Part shown: piece after piece, positions 44,547 to 54,499 of the stretch | Layout: every line of letters starts with the position of its first letter | How positions within the stretch are numbered: position 1 is the first letter of the stretch | Assembly: GCF_004339595.1 (NCBI RefSeq) | Contig: NZ_SMFU01000007.1 | Coordinates: 866,658-930,657 of the forward strand | Direction of reading: 5' to 3' | Source of the DNA: Marinobacterium mangrovicola | GTDB taxonomy: Bacteria; Pseudomonadota; Gammaproteobacteria; Pseudomonadales; Balneatricaceae | DNA length: 64,000 nucleotides | Notes under the pieces: generated by a model | Seen by the model: the letters and a program-made list of their open reading frames with translations, nothing else | What the model was told of the DNA's origin: nothing | Database searches by the model: none | Position numbers and translations under genes: made by a program

Positions 44547-45119
44547 TTAGTTATTTTTTTCGCCAGGTTGCGGATTGTAATACTGGGGCCAGTGCTCCTT
44601 CACTGCCGGGGAATATTCCGCCAGCGCGTGGCATCCGTTCAGTACTGGCGGCGGGGCGCTACCTGTTGATTCTTCCATGGCGGCTTCGCGCTCTTTATGT
44701 GTTGACTGAAAAGCCGTGGTCGCTAACGGGCCAAGCAGTTCCAGCAGATGAGTACAGCCTGAGGTGCCGCCGAAGAGCTCTTTGGTTTTGCGGGTAAAGC
44801 CAGGCGCAATCTGCAGCCCTTTAAGGAGCTTGTAGCGCTCAGCGATGGATGGGCAGATCCGCAGCGGGTGGTTGTCCATTACCGCTTCCGCGTCCAGGAT
44901 ATTCAGGTCCAGATCCACCGTGATGCGGATCGACATTTCATGCAGTGCCTCGCCTGCGGGCAGGATGCCGTTTTCGTGCTCATAGAGTTCCAAGTCGTGA
45001 GTCTTGGTGTCTATCATATGAGCTTCAATGTCCCATAGCCCATCGGCCCGTTTATAGCCGTGGCAGGTCACTCGCCGGGTATGCGACAGAGTCCTTGCGG
45101 TAGGCGTTGATAAAGGCAT
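44547..45119 (-). CDS. DUF2889 protein
   Basis: A 190-residue protein of family DUF2889, recognised by VTCHGYKRADGLWDIEAHMIDTK, MSIRITVD and FTRKTKELFGGTSGCTHLLELLGPL. The function is not known to me; members often occur near degradation genes. The ATG at 45119 is chosen because AGGAG lies six bases upstream; an in-frame ATG eight codons earlier lacks one. Confidence 0.8.
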   Translation of the reverse strand: MPLSTPTARTLSHTRRVTCHGYKRADGLWDIEAHMIDTKTHDLELYEHENGILPAGEALHEMSIRITVDLDLNILDAEAVMDNHPLRICPSIAERYKLLKGLQIAPGFTRKTKELFGGTSGCTHLLELLGPLATTAFQSTHKEREAAMEESTGSAPPPVLNGCHALAEYSPAVKEHWPQYYNPQPGEKNN

Positions 45120-45204
45120 GGCTACTCCTGTTGTGCGGCGCAAAACGAGAATTATGCCAGAGACATGTCATTTTTTCAGATGTGAATAGAGGAAACTGAG
45201 ACCG

Positions 45205-45666
45205 ATGGCTGCAACTCAACCTGAATGGAAACTGCTGACTTTTTCCCGTTTCGATGCCTCGCTGCTGGTGCAGTGGCTGCAGCTGAGGCAGGCGGTATTC
45301 ATCGTTGAGCAGAACTGTGCGTATCCCGATATTGACGGACGTGACGCTAAAGCGCTGCATCTACTCGGCTTTTCTGGAGACAGCCTGGTTGCGGGAGCTC
45401 GTCTTTTCGCGCCGGAAGGCGAAGAGGTGCGTGCGCAGATCGGGCGGGTGGTGGTTAGCGAAGATTCGCGTGGTAGTGGCTTAGGCAACACACTGATGCA
45501 GCAAGCGATCAATGCCTGTCTCGAGCGCTGGCCCGAAAACGGAATTAAAATCGGTGCCCAGGCACATCTCGAGCGGTTTTATACAGCGCTTGGGTTCAAT
45601 ACCATCAGCGCGGTGTATGACGAGGACGGTATTCCGCATATCGATATGGAATACCGCCCGGAGTGA
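45205..45666 (+). CDS. ElaA-family GNAT acetyltransferase
   Basis: A 153-residue GNAT protein of the ElaA type: LVQWLQLRQAVFIVEQNCAYPDIDGRDAKALHL is the family hallmark, and IGRVVVSEDSRGSGLGNTLM is the acetyl-CoA-binding motif A. The C-terminal HLERFYTALGFNTI closes the fold. The acceptor substrate is unknown. It is convergent with ppsR, with two bases between the stop codons. Confidence 0.88.
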   Translation: MAATQPEWKLLTFSRFDASLLVQWLQLRQAVFIVEQNCAYPDIDGRDAKALHLLGFSGDSLVAGARLFAPEGEEVRAQIGRVVVSEDSRGSGLGNTLMQQAINACLERWPENGIKIGAQAHLERFYTALGFNTISAVYDEDGIPHIDMEYRPE

Positions 45667-45668
45667 TC

Positions 45669-46487
45669 TCAGTTGACCCGCCGTATCAGATCCTTGGCGG
45701 CGATAATACGGGTGGAGATCTCCTCAATAGAAAAGTTGGTGGTGTTGATGAACGGCAGATCCTGCTGCTGGAACAGACGCTCCACCGTGCGTACCTCGAA
45801 GTCACACTGGTCCAGTGAGGAGTAGCGGCTGTTGGGTCGGCGTTCATGACGGATCGCGGCCAGCTGGAACGGGTCGATGGTCAGGCCGTAGAGCTTGTGC
45901 CGATACTTCTGCAGTACATCCGGCATCTTCGGATTTTCCAGATCTTCCTCTGTCAGCGGATAGTTCGCCGCACGTACACCAAACTGCAATGCCATATAGA
46001 GGCAGGTGGGTGTTTTGCCGCAGCGTGATACTCCCACCAGAATAATATCCGCCCGGTCATACTGCTGAGTACGGGCTCCATCATCATTATCCAGCGCAAA
46101 GTTCACGGAATCGATACGGTCCTTGTAACGATTCATCTCAATAATCGCGTGTGATTTACCCACTGTATAAGAGGAGTGGGTTTTCAGTTCGCGCTCTAGC
46201 GGTTTGAGAAAGGTGGAGAACACATCGATCTTGAAACCGTTGCTTTTGGCCAGCTCCGCGGAGACATCTTCATCGACGATAGTGTCGAGTACGATGGCCG
46301 GTTCGCCATCGGCTTCGCAGGCGGCGTTGATCTTTTCAACCGTGAGTCTTGCCTTCTCGACTGTGTCTATATAAGGCAGGGTGATTTTGTGAAAGCGGAT
46401 CGCTTCAAACTGCGAAAGAAGGCTATGACCCAGAGTTTCGGCGGTGATGCCGGTGCCGTCGGAGATAAAGAAAGCGGTACGTTTCAT
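45669..46487 (-). CDS. ppsR: PEP synthase regulatory protein (bifunctional kinase/pyrophosphorylase)
   Basis: The 272-residue DUF299 protein inactivates PEP synthase by ADP-dependent phosphorylation and reactivates it by phosphate-dependent removal. It starts [20 protein letters not shown] and has the P-loop-like [15 protein letters not shown] near residues 150-165. It is divergent from ppsA, the arrangement found in most gammaproteobacteria, so the pair makes gluconeogenic PEP supply switchable. Confidence 0.94.
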   Translation of the reverse strand: MKRTAFFISDGTGITAETLGHSLLSQFEAIRFHKITLPYIDTVEKARLTVEKINAACEADGEPAIVLDTIVDEDVSAELAKSNGFKIDVFSTFLKPLERELKTHSSYTVGKSHAIIEMNRYKDRIDSVNFALDNDDGARTQQYDRADIILVGVSRCGKTPTCLYMALQFGVRAANYPLTEEDLENPKMPDVLQKYRHKLYGLTIDPFQLAAIRHERRPNSRYSSLDQCDFEVRTVERLFQQQDLPFINTTNFSIEEISTRIIAAKDLIRRVN

Positions 46488-46705
46488 GCTGGCTTCTTGC
46501 TGGTTTTGGGCTAAAAGTGACTCGAATTTATACTACCCGTTTTCGCACATAACGGGGATTTTGGACGCAGAATCGGCGAAGTTTTGTAGTGAAATTACAT
46601 TTTGCCAAACCGGCGATTTTTGTTTTCAGGTGCAGTATCATCCAATCCTTCAAACACAATAACAAGAATTATTCAGGTTGACGTTCAATTTCAGGAGTAA
46701 CGGCT

Positions 46706-49078
46706 TTGCAGCAATATGTACTGCGCCTGGACCAGTCAGGCATGGGAGATGTGGACAAGGTAGGCGGCAAGAATGCTTCCCTTGGTGAGATGATCAGCAA
46801 CCTTGCTGATGCCGGCGTCAAGGTGCCCGGAGGGTTCGCCACTACCGCCCAGGCCTATCGTGATTTCCTCGATCACGGTGGACTGTCCGAAAAGATCAAT
46901 GCGGCATTGGACGCACTGGATGCGGACGATACCCGCGCGCTTATCGAAACCGGCAGCCAGATCCGTGGCTGGATCATGGACGCTGAGTTTCAGCCGGAAC
47001 TTGAAGACGCTATCAACACCGCTTATGCGGAGATGTCCGGTGATAACAGCAATATTTCCGTAGCGGTACGTTCTTCCGCTACCGCAGAAGACCTGCCCGA
47101 TGCATCTTTCGCAGGTCAGCAGGAAACCTTCCTCAACATCCGCGGGCTGGACAACATCAAGCACGCTATCAAGGAAGTATTTGCCTCTCTTTATAATGAC
47201 CGCGCTATTTCCTACCGCGTACACAAGGGCTTTGTTCACGCTGATGTCGCCCTGTCTGCAGGTATTCAGCAGATGGTACGCAGTGAAACTGGCGCTTCCG
47301 GCGTTATGTTTACGCTGGATACCGAATCCGGCTTTAACCACGTTGTGTTTATCACCGCGGCCTATGGTCTGGGTGAAACCGTGGTTCAGGGTGCCGTGAA
47401 CCCGGACGAGTTCTACGTGTACAAACCGACCCTGGCTCAGGGAACTCCGGCGATTCTGCGCCGTACCCTGGGTTCCAAGGCGATCAAGATGGTTTACACC
47501 GATGACGGCAGTGCCGGCAAAGCGGTAGAGACTGTCGATGTACCGATGGCCGATCGCCAGAAGTTCTGTATCAATGACGCCGACGTCGAGCAGCTGGCAC
47601 GTATCGCCGTAATCATCGAGAAACACTATGGCCGTCCGATGGATATCGAATGGGCCAAAGATGGCGATGACGGTGAACTTTACGTGGTTCAGGCACGTCC
47701 TGAAACCGTCCGCAGCCAGGGTAACGCCACCGTTATCGAACGCTACCTGCTGAAAGAGAAGGGCAAGATCCTGGTCGAAGGCCGTTCCATCGGTCACCGT
47801 ATCGGCGCAGGCCCTGTTCGTATCGTCAGCGGCCTTGAAGCGATGCACGAAGTGCAGCCGGGTGACGTGCTGGTCACCGATATGACCGACCCGGACTGGG
47901 AACCGGTTATGAAGCGCGCTGCCGCTATCGTTACCAACCGTGGCGGTCGTACCTGCCACGCGGCGATTATCGCCCGTGAACTGGGTATCCCGGCGATCGT
48001 TGGTTGTGGCGATGCCACCGAACGTCTGCAGAACGGTCAGGTTGTGACTGTCTCTTGTGCCGAGGGTGATACCGGTCGTGCCTACGAAGGTCAGCTGGAG
48101 TTTGAACACCAGACCAACTCCGTAGAGCAGATGCCGTCGCTGCCGTTCCACGTCATGATGAACGTGGGTAACCCGGACCGCGCCTTCGATTTCCAGGCGC
48201 TGCCGAACGCAGGCGTCGGTCTTGCCCGCCTTGAGTTCATCATCAACCGTATGATCGGCGTGCACCCGAAAGCGCTGCTCAACTTTGATGATCAGCCACG
48301 TGACGTCAAGCAGATCATCGAGCGCCGCATCGCCGGTTACGCAAGCCCGGTAGACTTCTACGTCGATAAACTGGTTGAGGGTATTTCCACCCTGGCCGCT
48401 GCCTTCTATCCGAAGAAGGTGATCCTGCGTATGTCGGACTTCAAGTCCAACGAGTATGGCCACCTGATCGGCGGCGATCGCTACGAGCCGGGTGAAGAGA
48501 ACCCAATGCTGGGCTTCCGCGGTGCTGCGCGTTACATCTCTGACGACTTCCGTGACTGCTTCGAACTCGAATGCCGTGCACTGAAACGCGTCCGTGACGA
48601 AATGCGCCTGACCAACGTTGAGATCATGGTGCCGTTCGTGCGTACGCCGGGCGAAGCCAAGCAGGTGGTTGATCTGCTGGAGAGCAATGGCCTCAAGCGT
48701 GGCGAGAACGGTCTGCGCCTGATCATGATGTGCGAGATTCCGTCCAACGCACTGCTGGCGGATCAGTTCCTGGAACACTTCGATGGTTTCTCCATCGGTT
48801 CCAACGACCTGACCCAGCTGACACTGGGCCTCGATCGTGACTCCGGCATCATCGCGCACCTGTTCGATGAGCGTAACGACGCAGTCAAACGACTGCTCGC
48901 CATGGCGATCGAAGCCTGCCGCAAGCAGGGCAAGTACGTGGGTATCTGCGGTCAGGGTCCTTCCGATCATCCGGATCTGGCCCGTTGGCTGATGGAACAG
49001 GGAATCTCCAGCGTATCGCTGAACCCGGATTCCGTGCTCGACACCTGGTTCTTCCTGGCGAACGAAACACCGGCCTGA
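46706..49078 (+). CDS. ppsA: phosphoenolpyruvate synthase
   Basis: The 790-residue enzyme converts pyruvate and ATP to PEP, AMP and phosphate. The N-terminal ATP-grasp domain begins [12 protein letters not shown]; the central swivel has the phospho-His in [15 protein letters not shown] near residue 418, where the Thr before Cys-His is the target of PpsR; the C-terminal PEP domain has [15 protein letters not shown] and CGQGPSDH. The start is a TTG at 46706 with AGGAG upstream; no ATG fits. Pyruvate from the methylcitrate cycle is an obvious source. A terminator follows. Confidence 0.96.
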   Translation: MQQYVLRLDQSGMGDVDKVGGKNASLGEMISNLADAGVKVPGGFATTAQAYRDFLDHGGLSEKINAALDALDADDTRALIETGSQIRGWIMDAEFQPELEDAINTAYAEMSGDNSNISVAVRSSATAEDLPDASFAGQQETFLNIRGLDNIKHAIKEVFASLYNDRAISYRVHKGFVHADVALSAGIQQMVRSETGASGVMFTLDTESGFNHVVFITAAYGLGETVVQGAVNPDEFYVYKPTLAQGTPAILRRTLGSKAIKMVYTDDGSAGKAVETVDVPMADRQKFCINDADVEQLARIAVIIEKHYGRPMDIEWAKDGDDGELYVVQARPETVRSQGNATVIERYLLKEKGKILVEGRSIGHRIGAGPVRIVSGLEAMHEVQPGDVLVTDMTDPDWEPVMKRAAAIVTNRGGRTCHAAIIARELGIPAIVGCGDATERLQNGQVVTVSCAEGDTGRAYEGQLEFEHQTNSVEQMPSLPFHVMMNVGNPDRAFDFQALPNAGVGLARLEFIINRMIGVHPKALLNFDDQPRDVKQIIERRIAGYASPVDFYVDKLVEGISTLAAAFYPKKVILRMSDFKSNEYGHLIGGDRYEPGEENPMLGFRGAARYISDDFRDCFELECRALKRVRDEMRLTNVEIMVPFVRTPGEAKQVVDLLESNGLKRGENGLRLIMMCEIPSNALLADQFLEHFDGFSIGSNDLTQLTLGLDRDSGIIAHLFDERNDAVKRLLAMAIEACRKQGKYVGICGQGPSDHPDLARWLMEQGISSVSLNPDSVLDTWFFLANETPA

Positions 49079-49149
49079 TCAGCGCAACCTGAAAGGCTGC
49101 CAGGGCTCAGGGTCCGAGCTGGACAAGCCCAAGCAGCCAACTATATGTT

Positions 49150-49187
49150 AAGGCGGTCACTCTAACGGGGGACCGCCTTATTTTTTG
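49150..49187 (+). terminator. terminator after ppsA
   Basis: AAGGCGGTC (49150-49158) pairs perfectly with GACCGCCTT (49171-49179), 12-base loop, followed by ATTTTTTG. It ends only 15 bases before the ferredoxin ATG, so ferredoxin transcription either starts within or after the hairpin or depends on read-through. Confidence 0.88.
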
Positions 49188-49202
49188 AGAATGGAGTCGT
49201 CA

Positions 49203-49526
49203 ATGGTCAACCTGATCTTCGTGGAACCCAGTGGAGCAGAGCGGGAAGTCGCTGCGCCGGAAGGCTGGAGTCTGATGGAGGCGGCGTTTCAAAACGGTGT
49301 CGATGGGATAGAAGCGGAGTGCGGCGGGTCCTGCACCTGCGCCACCTGTCACGTCTATATCGATGAGAAATTTATTGATCGCCTCGAGCCCATGGGCAGC
49401 AATGAGGATGAGATGCTCGATTGCGCGGCGGCCGAGCGTCGTGACAACAGCCGGCTCTCCTGCCAGATAGAGATCAAGGCCGAGTTCGAAGGCATGGTTA
49501 TTCAGACGCCGGATACCCAGATATGA
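49203..49526 (+). CDS. [2Fe-2S] ferredoxin, adrenodoxin/putidaredoxin type
   Basis: A 107-residue electron carrier. Cluster ligands are Cys40, Cys46, Cys49 and Cys87, with C-x5-C-x2-C spacing; an extra Cys44 lies within the loop. This is the vertebrate-type class that serves cytochromes P450, Rieske oxygenases or the ISC machinery. The ATG at 49203 has GGAG six bases upstream; a TTG at 49185 lies in the ppsA terminator tail. The gene overlaps the reductase gene by four bases. Confidence 0.9.
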   Translation: MVNLIFVEPSGAEREVAAPEGWSLMEAAFQNGVDGIEAECGGSCTCATCHVYIDEKFIDRLEPMGSNEDEMLDCAAAERRDNSRLSCQIEIKAEFEGMVIQTPDTQI

Positions 49527-50749
49527 GCGAAGCCGGCGTTGTTATCCTGGGTAACGGACATGCCGGCGTCAGCGTTGCCGAACAGCTGCGGCGCAAGAAG
49601 TATCAGAGTGCCGTTACCCTGATCGGTGCCGAGGCGGGCTTACCCTATCAACGTCCGCCACTGTCAAAGCAGTACCTGAAGGGCGAGTGGGACGAGGCCC
49701 GGCTGTTGCAGCGTAACGCCGAGTTTTACCGTAACAACGATATTCGTCTGATCGCTGCTGATCCTGTTATCTCCATCGATCCCTCCGCTCACCGCCTTGA
49801 ACTCAAATCCGGCGCAACGCTCCCCTGGGACAAACTGGTGCTGGCCACCGGCAGCCGCCTGCAAAAGCTGGAGATTCCTGGCGCCGATGCTGAGGGTGTA
49901 GTTTACCTACAAAACCGTGAGCAGGCCGAAGCGTTGAAAAGCGCGATGCGCAGCGCCAGGCGTGCGGTTGTTATCGGCGGTGGGTATATCGGCCTGGAAG
50001 GCGCTGCCGCGCTTGCGCTGGCAGGTCTGGATGTCACCCTGGTGAATCGTTCTTCGGAGCTGTTGGCGCGCTCAGCAAGTTTGCCGGTTGCGCACTGGAC
50101 TCAGCGTCGGCATGAGAATCAGGGAGTCGCTTTCAGGTTGGGCGAGCAGGTGGCTGAAATACGTACTGCCGATAACCGCGTCAGTGGCGTTCGACTGGCA
50201 AACGGCGAGGTTCTTGAGACAGATCTGGTACTGGTGGGTATAGGTGTGAAACCTGATACCGATCTTGCCGAAAGCATCGGGCTTGCATGCGCCGATGGCG
50301 TGCTGGTCGATCAGCAAGGCGTAACTTCGCACCCAGATATTCTCGCGGCGGGAGATTGCACCCGCTTTAACCATCCGCTGTGCGGCGAAGCGATCCATCT
50401 GGAATCGATCCAGAATGCGGTTGAACAGGGCAAACGGGTCGCCGCCACGCTGATGGGCGAAGAGGGTATTTACGACGCGGTGCCCTGGTTCTGGAGTGAT
50501 CAATACGAGGCGAAACTGCAGATCGCCGGTATTGCCCAGGGCCATGATCTCGAGGTGATTCGTGGCGATGAACACGCGGAGCGTTTCTCGGTATTTTGTT
50601 ACGCCCAGCGCAGACTGGTTGCGGTAGAGTCGATCAATGCGCCGGCTGACCATATGCTGGCACGCCAGTTATTGAAGGCGGGTGCCTCGCCGCTACCGGA
50701 TGATGCTACCAATCCCGAATTTAACCTGCGTAGCGCCTTGCCTTCGTGA
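49523..50749 (+). CDS. FAD-dependent ferredoxin reductase
   Basis: A 408-residue flavoprotein of the putidaredoxin/rhodocoxin reductase type. The FAD-binding GNGHAGVSVAEQL is at 10-22, the NADH-binding motif VIGGGYIGLEGAAALALAG near 150-168 and ILAAGDCTRF near 272. The C-terminal VPWFWSDQYEAKLQIAG is typical of this class. It should pass electrons from NADH to the overlapping ferredoxin. No oxygenase or P450 gene is near, so the final acceptor is not evident. Confidence 0.91.
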   Translation: MSEAGVVILGNGHAGVSVAEQLRRKKYQSAVTLIGAEAGLPYQRPPLSKQYLKGEWDEARLLQRNAEFYRNNDIRLIAADPVISIDPSAHRLELKSGATLPWDKLVLATGSRLQKLEIPGADAEGVVYLQNREQAEALKSAMRSARRAVVIGGGYIGLEGAAALALAGLDVTLVNRSSELLARSASLPVAHWTQRRHENQGVAFRLGEQVAEIRTADNRVSGVRLANGEVLETDLVLVGIGVKPDTDLAESIGLACADGVLVDQQGVTSHPDILAAGDCTRFNHPLCGEAIHLESIQNAVEQGKRVAATLMGEEGIYDAVPWFWSDQYEAKLQIAGIAQGHDLEVIRGDEHAERFSVFCYAQRRLVAVESINAPADHMLARQLLKAGASPLPDDATNPEFNLRSALPS

Positions 50750-50830
50750 TCCGCTGCCGGTAACGTCCGCGCATCGCTTTTCAACGCTCCCGGCATTTTA
50801 GCCGCGGGCCTAAGACCTCAGGACAAGATC

Positions 50831-51661
50831 GTGATCGAACTCGGACAACTCAACAGGCTCAAGGTTATTCGCGAAGTGGACTTCGGTGTCTATCTCGATG
50901 GCGGCGACGCCGGCGGTATCCTGTTGCCGAAAAAAGAGGTGCCGGAAAATACTCGCCTGGGCGACAGCCTGCAGGTGTTTGTTTACCTGGACTCTGACGA
51001 TTACATGGTCGCATCAACGCGCAAGCCGCGGGCGATGGTAGGGCAGCTTGCCCGCCTGCGCGTCACCGACGTGAACAAGGTTGGTGCCTTTCTCGACTGG
51101 GGCATGCCGAAAGAGCTGTTCCTGCCCTTCGCCGAGCAGCTGCGACCTCTGACGGTGGGAGAGTGGTGCACGGTCTTCATCTATATCGATAACAGCGAAC
51201 GTATTGCCGCCTCGGCCAAGACCGACCGCTTTATCGAAAAGAATCCGACCGATCTCAAGGTGGGTCAGCTGGTTGAGCTGCTGATCGCACGCCGTACCGA
51301 CCTTGGTTACCCGGTGATTATCGATCACCGTTATGAAGGTCTGCTGCATCACCAGGATCTGTTCCGTGAGGTTAAACCGGGTCAGCGGATGAGCGGCTTT
51401 ATCAAGCAGCTGCTGCCGGATGGCAAGATCGACGTAATGCTGGATAAACCGGGTTACGCCCGTGTCGACCCGCTGGCGCAGAAGGTCCTGGATTATCTAG
51501 AAGCCAATAACGGTCATTGTGCACTGGGTGACAAGAGTGACCCGGATGCTATCCGTGAAACCTTCGGTGTCAGCAAGAAAGCCTACAAGATGGCGATCGG
51601 TTCGCTGATGAAGGCGGGCCGTATCAAGCAGGACCCGGAAGGGATTCACCTGGTCGCTTGA
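50831..51661 (+). CDS. CvfB-like S1-domain RNA-binding protein
   Basis: A 276-residue protein with three successive S1-like modules and a C-terminal winged helix, as in CvfB/YitL proteins. Landmarks are VDFGVYLDGGDAGGILLPKKEVPE, VGAFLDWGMPKELFLPF and the final DPDAIRETFGVSKKAYKMAIGSLMKAGRI. It binds RNA in relatives and affects virulence genes in Staphylococcus; the target here is unknown. The start is GTG 50831 after AGGA. Confidence 0.9.
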   Translation: MIELGQLNRLKVIREVDFGVYLDGGDAGGILLPKKEVPENTRLGDSLQVFVYLDSDDYMVASTRKPRAMVGQLARLRVTDVNKVGAFLDWGMPKELFLPFAEQLRPLTVGEWCTVFIYIDNSERIAASAKTDRFIEKNPTDLKVGQLVELLIARRTDLGYPVIIDHRYEGLLHHQDLFREVKPGQRMSGFIKQLLPDGKIDVMLDKPGYARVDPLAQKVLDYLEANNGHCALGDKSDPDAIRETFGVSKKAYKMAIGSLMKAGRIKQDPEGIHLVA

Positions 51662-51686
51662 TAGGGCCAGCGTAAGGCTGGAACGG

Positions 51687-52742
51687 TCAGCTTTCCTGCT
51701 GGGCTTCGATACGGGGAATGATCTCGTCGCTGACGAAGCGATGCAGCGAACGCGCGTAACCCGAGCGGCCTGAAGGGTTGCTGGTGTCTGAGGTGATCAC
51801 CACGGTCAGTTCGAGCTCAGGCACCACATAGAGCATCTGCCCACCGTAACCCCAGCCGTAATACGCCTGGTAGCCTCCCAGTTCACGCAGGAACCAGGCG
51901 TAGCCGTGTTCGTCGTCGGTGTAGATCGACTGCGTCCGCGGTTGCCAGCTTGCCGCGATCCACTCTTCTGGCAAAATCCTTTCCCCAGTTTCAGTCACGC
52001 CGCCGCGACGGTAGACCTCGCCAAACTCCAGCAGTGATGCCGGCGTCATGCTGACCTGGTTACCGCCCATGGGAATACCCTGGGGATCGGTGATCCAGCT
52101 ACTGACGCGTGCGCCAGACCCGGCAAACCAGTCATTGAACTGGCGGTACGTGGAGTGGCCCGATCTATCCATGATGATCGCCGAGAGCATATGGGTATTG
52201 CCGGAGGAATAGAGCATCTCGCCGCCGGGTTCATCCACGAAGGGGCGTGACAGCGCATAACGAACCCAGTTAGCGGAGTTCACCCAGCGGCCGTAATTCT
52301 GCCCGCTGGTGCGTTCAAGCCCCGCCTGCATCGACAGCAGGTGGCCAACATTCAGTTGCTGCAGTCGAGGGTCGGGTTTGGTTGGCAGCTCGTTGGGTAA
52401 CAGTTCCGAGACCGGTGTGTGCACCGACTCAATCAATCCCTGCTCGATTGCCACACCAACCATAGCGGACATCAGCAGCTTGGAGGCGGATTTGATATTG
52501 GCCGGGGCGTCCGGGTTACCGCCATGAAGACCCGTCGCCAGTATCAGTTCGTCCTTGTGAGCGATATGCAGAGTGCGCATCGCCGGGAACTGTTCGGCCT
52601 GTTGCAACAGTTGCTGCTCGTCCGACAGAGCGGCACTGGCGGCGGAAGCCTGCGCACATAGCAACGCGCCTGCCAGTATCACTGCTACACGCTGGCTCAA
52701 GGATTTGCTGTTACTGCTCTTTATCTGTCTATCCACTAACAA
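51687..52742 (-). CDS. class C beta-lactamase-fold serine hydrolase
   Basis: A 351-residue secreted protein of the PF00144 family. A signal peptide ends at about AQASA-ASA; the SxxK motif is SASK (about residues 85-88) and the second motif YSSGN occupies the Tyr-x-Asn position. Such enzymes may be esterases, peptidases or beta-lactamases; I see no reason to call it a resistance gene. I favour the TTG at 52742, which has AGGAG seven bases upstream and gives a normal signal peptide; an ATG at 52817 would add 25 hydrophilic residues ahead of it. Confidence 0.82.
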   Translation of the reverse strand: MLVDRQIKSSNSKSLSQRVAVILAGALLCAQASAASAALSDEQQLLQQAEQFPAMRTLHIAHKDELILATGLHGGNPDAPANIKSASKLLMSAMVGVAIEQGLIESVHTPVSELLPNELPTKPDPRLQQLNVGHLLSMQAGLERTSGQNYGRWVNSANWVRYALSRPFVDEPGGEMLYSSGNTHMLSAIIMDRSGHSTYRQFNDWFAGSGARVSSWITDPQGIPMGGNQVSMTPASLLEFGEVYRRGGVTETGERILPEEWIAASWQPRTQSIYTDDEHGYAWFLRELGGYQAYYGWGYGGQMLYVVPELELTVVITSDTSNPSGRSGYARSLHRFVSDEIIPRIEAQQES

Positions 52743-52938
52743 ATGAAGACTCCTGTCAGTTGAGAGGTGGGTCGACTTGCTGTTATCCAAAACGCTTAGT
52801 TTTAGTGACAGTACCAATGTTGCGTTAGTTCTTGATCAGTTGATCTACGCAGTGATGGTTGTCACGGATTCTTCGGGATTTACCGCTTTTCCGTGCTGTG
52901 ACTTAATACCCGTGATGATGTGATTCAGGGGCCAGGGT

Positions 52939-53445
52939 ATGCAGATTTCCGATTGTAGTTTCGAGACTGAAGGCGAGCAGATTCTTGCGATTCTGAACGA
53001 CGCCATCGTCAATTCAACGGCTCTCTATGATTATGAGCCGCGAACGCTGGATAACATGCGCGACTGGTTTGCGAGTAAAGCGGAAAACGCTTTCCCGGTG
53101 ATCGGTGCCTTCGATGATGAAAGCGGGCGGTTGATGGGATTCGCCACTTACGGCAGTTTTCGTGGCTACGCCGCCAACCGGTTTACCCTGGAGCATTCGG
53201 TTTACATCGATAGCGATTGTCGGGGTCGTGGTGTGGCTTCGAGATTGCTGATGGAGCTGATCAAACATGCCGGACAGCAGGGGTATCACCTGATGGTTGG
53301 CGTGATCGATGCTGAGAATCTAAGCAGTATCGCATTGCATGAGAAGTTTGGATTCAGCCACGCGGGTACGCTCAGTCAGGCTGGATTCAAATTTGGCCGT
53401 TGGCTGGACCTGGCGTTTTATCAAAAAATCCTCACTCACCCCTGA
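52939..53445 (+). CDS. GNAT acetyltransferase, phosphinothricin-acetyltransferase-like
   Basis: A 168-residue GNAT enzyme of the PAT/YncA group: ILNDAIVNSTALYDYEPRTLDNMRDWF near the start, the acetyl-CoA motif EHSVYIDSDCRGRGVASRLL, and SIALHEKFGFSHAGTLSQAGFKFGRWLDLAFYQK at the end, which is typical of the group. Relatives acetylate methionine derivatives or phosphinothricin; the natural substrate here is unknown. It is convergent with the LysR gene. Confidence 0.87.
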   Translation: MQISDCSFETEGEQILAILNDAIVNSTALYDYEPRTLDNMRDWFASKAENAFPVIGAFDDESGRLMGFATYGSFRGYAANRFTLEHSVYIDSDCRGRGVASRLLMELIKHAGQQGYHLMVGVIDAENLSSIALHEKFGFSHAGTLSQAGFKFGRWLDLAFYQKILTHP

Positions 53446-53459
53446 GATTGATCGGCTGT

Positions 53460-54401
53460 TCAGCGACACACCTGCACGCCTGCCGGGAGCTTCATCTGCA
53501 AAAGCTGCTCACTGATGCTGGCCAGCAGCGCCGCGGCGGCTGGACTCAGCGCTCGACCGCGGCGGGTGATAATACAGATCTCCCGCTCCAGCTGCGGCTG
53601 CAGCAGCGGAATAAAGCGTAGCTGTTCAAAGGAATGGGTATCGGCGGCCAGCGCAGGCAGCACCGATACGCCCAGGTTCTGAGCGATTAGTGCAGCGAGC
53701 CCGGCGGGGTTGGTTGCCTCGATTTTGGCATCATCCAGTTTGATACTTAGCTGGCCGCTGGCGCTGAAACGCTCCAATTGGGCGCGAATCCCCGTATCAC
53801 CGCTTAACAGCAGCAGTTCGTCGTTGGGTACCTGGGACCAGTCGAGCTGGATTGCGTTGGCCAAGCGGTGATGCCGGGTGACCACCAGACCATAACGGTC
53901 ACGCAGTATCGGCTCATATTCCAGGTCCGGTTGCTGGGAATGGTTGCCGGCGATGGCAAAGTCGACTTCGTTGTTGAGCACTCGTTGTTCCAGGCTACCG
54001 GCGCTGTCATCACGGATATGCACGCGGATACCGGGATGAGTCTGGCGAAACAGCGGCAGGGCGGTTGGCAGTAGTCGGGTGACCACCGAGGGCGAGCCCG
54101 CCAGGCTGACGTGGCCCTCTTTCAACTCGGCGCGGGACTGGAGATCGGTCATCGCCGTATTAAAATCTGACAGCAGGCGTTCGGCCACCGGTAGAAAGCG
54201 CTCTCCCTCGGCGGTGAGCAGTACGCGGCGAGTCGTGCGGTCGAACAGCTTGAGTCCCGCCTGGTCCTCGAGCTGCTGAATCTGGGCGGTCAGAGTGGAC
54301 TGGGTCAGGTGCAACCCCTCGGCGGCGCGGGTGAAGCTACCGTTGAGGGCGACCTCGACGAAAGCCTGCAGCTGGCGAATCGAGATATTATTCGTATTCA
54401 T
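53460..54401 (-). CDS. LysR-family regulator, divergent from ydiJ
   Basis: A 313-residue LysR-type regulator. The helix-turn-helix is at about 18-40 (GSFTRAAEGLHLTQSTLTAQIQQLED), and the effector-binding domain follows (VSLAGSPSVVTRLLPTALPLF). It is divergent from the YdiJ-type gene across 98 bases, the classical layout for a regulator and its target, so it probably controls ydiJ-rraA. The effector may be the substrate of that dehydrogenase; this is inference. Confidence 0.9.
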   Translation of the reverse strand: MNTNNISIRQLQAFVEVALNGSFTRAAEGLHLTQSTLTAQIQQLEDQAGLKLFDRTTRRVLLTAEGERFLPVAERLLSDFNTAMTDLQSRAELKEGHVSLAGSPSVVTRLLPTALPLFRQTHPGIRVHIRDDSAGSLEQRVLNNEVDFAIAGNHSQQPDLEYEPILRDRYGLVVTRHHRLANAIQLDWSQVPNDELLLLSGDTGIRAQLERFSASGQLSIKLDDAKIEATNPAGLAALIAQNLGVSVLPALAADTHSFEQLRFIPLLQPQLEREICIITRRGRALSPAAAALLASISEQLLQMKLPAGVQVCR

Positions 54402-54499
54402 CGATTAATTAATAGAAATATATCGTTTGAATGATAAATGCGGATTTTGCATCATTAGCCCCATTCAATCCACGTCTTTAAAAGCTCACAGGATTAGCC
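54402..54499. promoter_or_regulatory. divergent LysR/ydiJ promoter region
   Basis: The 98-base gap is AT-rich and contains several T-N11-A type boxes. The clearest dyad is AATGATAAATGC at about 54430-54441 facing GCATCATT at about 54448-54455. LysR proteins normally bind such a site between divergent genes. No strong sigma70 hexamers stand out. Confidence 0.35.

Noticed and set aside
46736-48970. 744-codon open frame antisense to ppsA
   Set aside because: It mirrors the strongly codon-biased ppsA gene and has no family features or ribosome binding site. Such long antisense frames are a side effect of the codon use, as are those opposite acnD and ydiJ.
51687-52742. Antibiotic-resistance beta-lactamase
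   Set aside because: The fold and SxxK motif are there, but this PF00144 group is broad, mostly esterases and peptidases, and nothing in context supports resistance.
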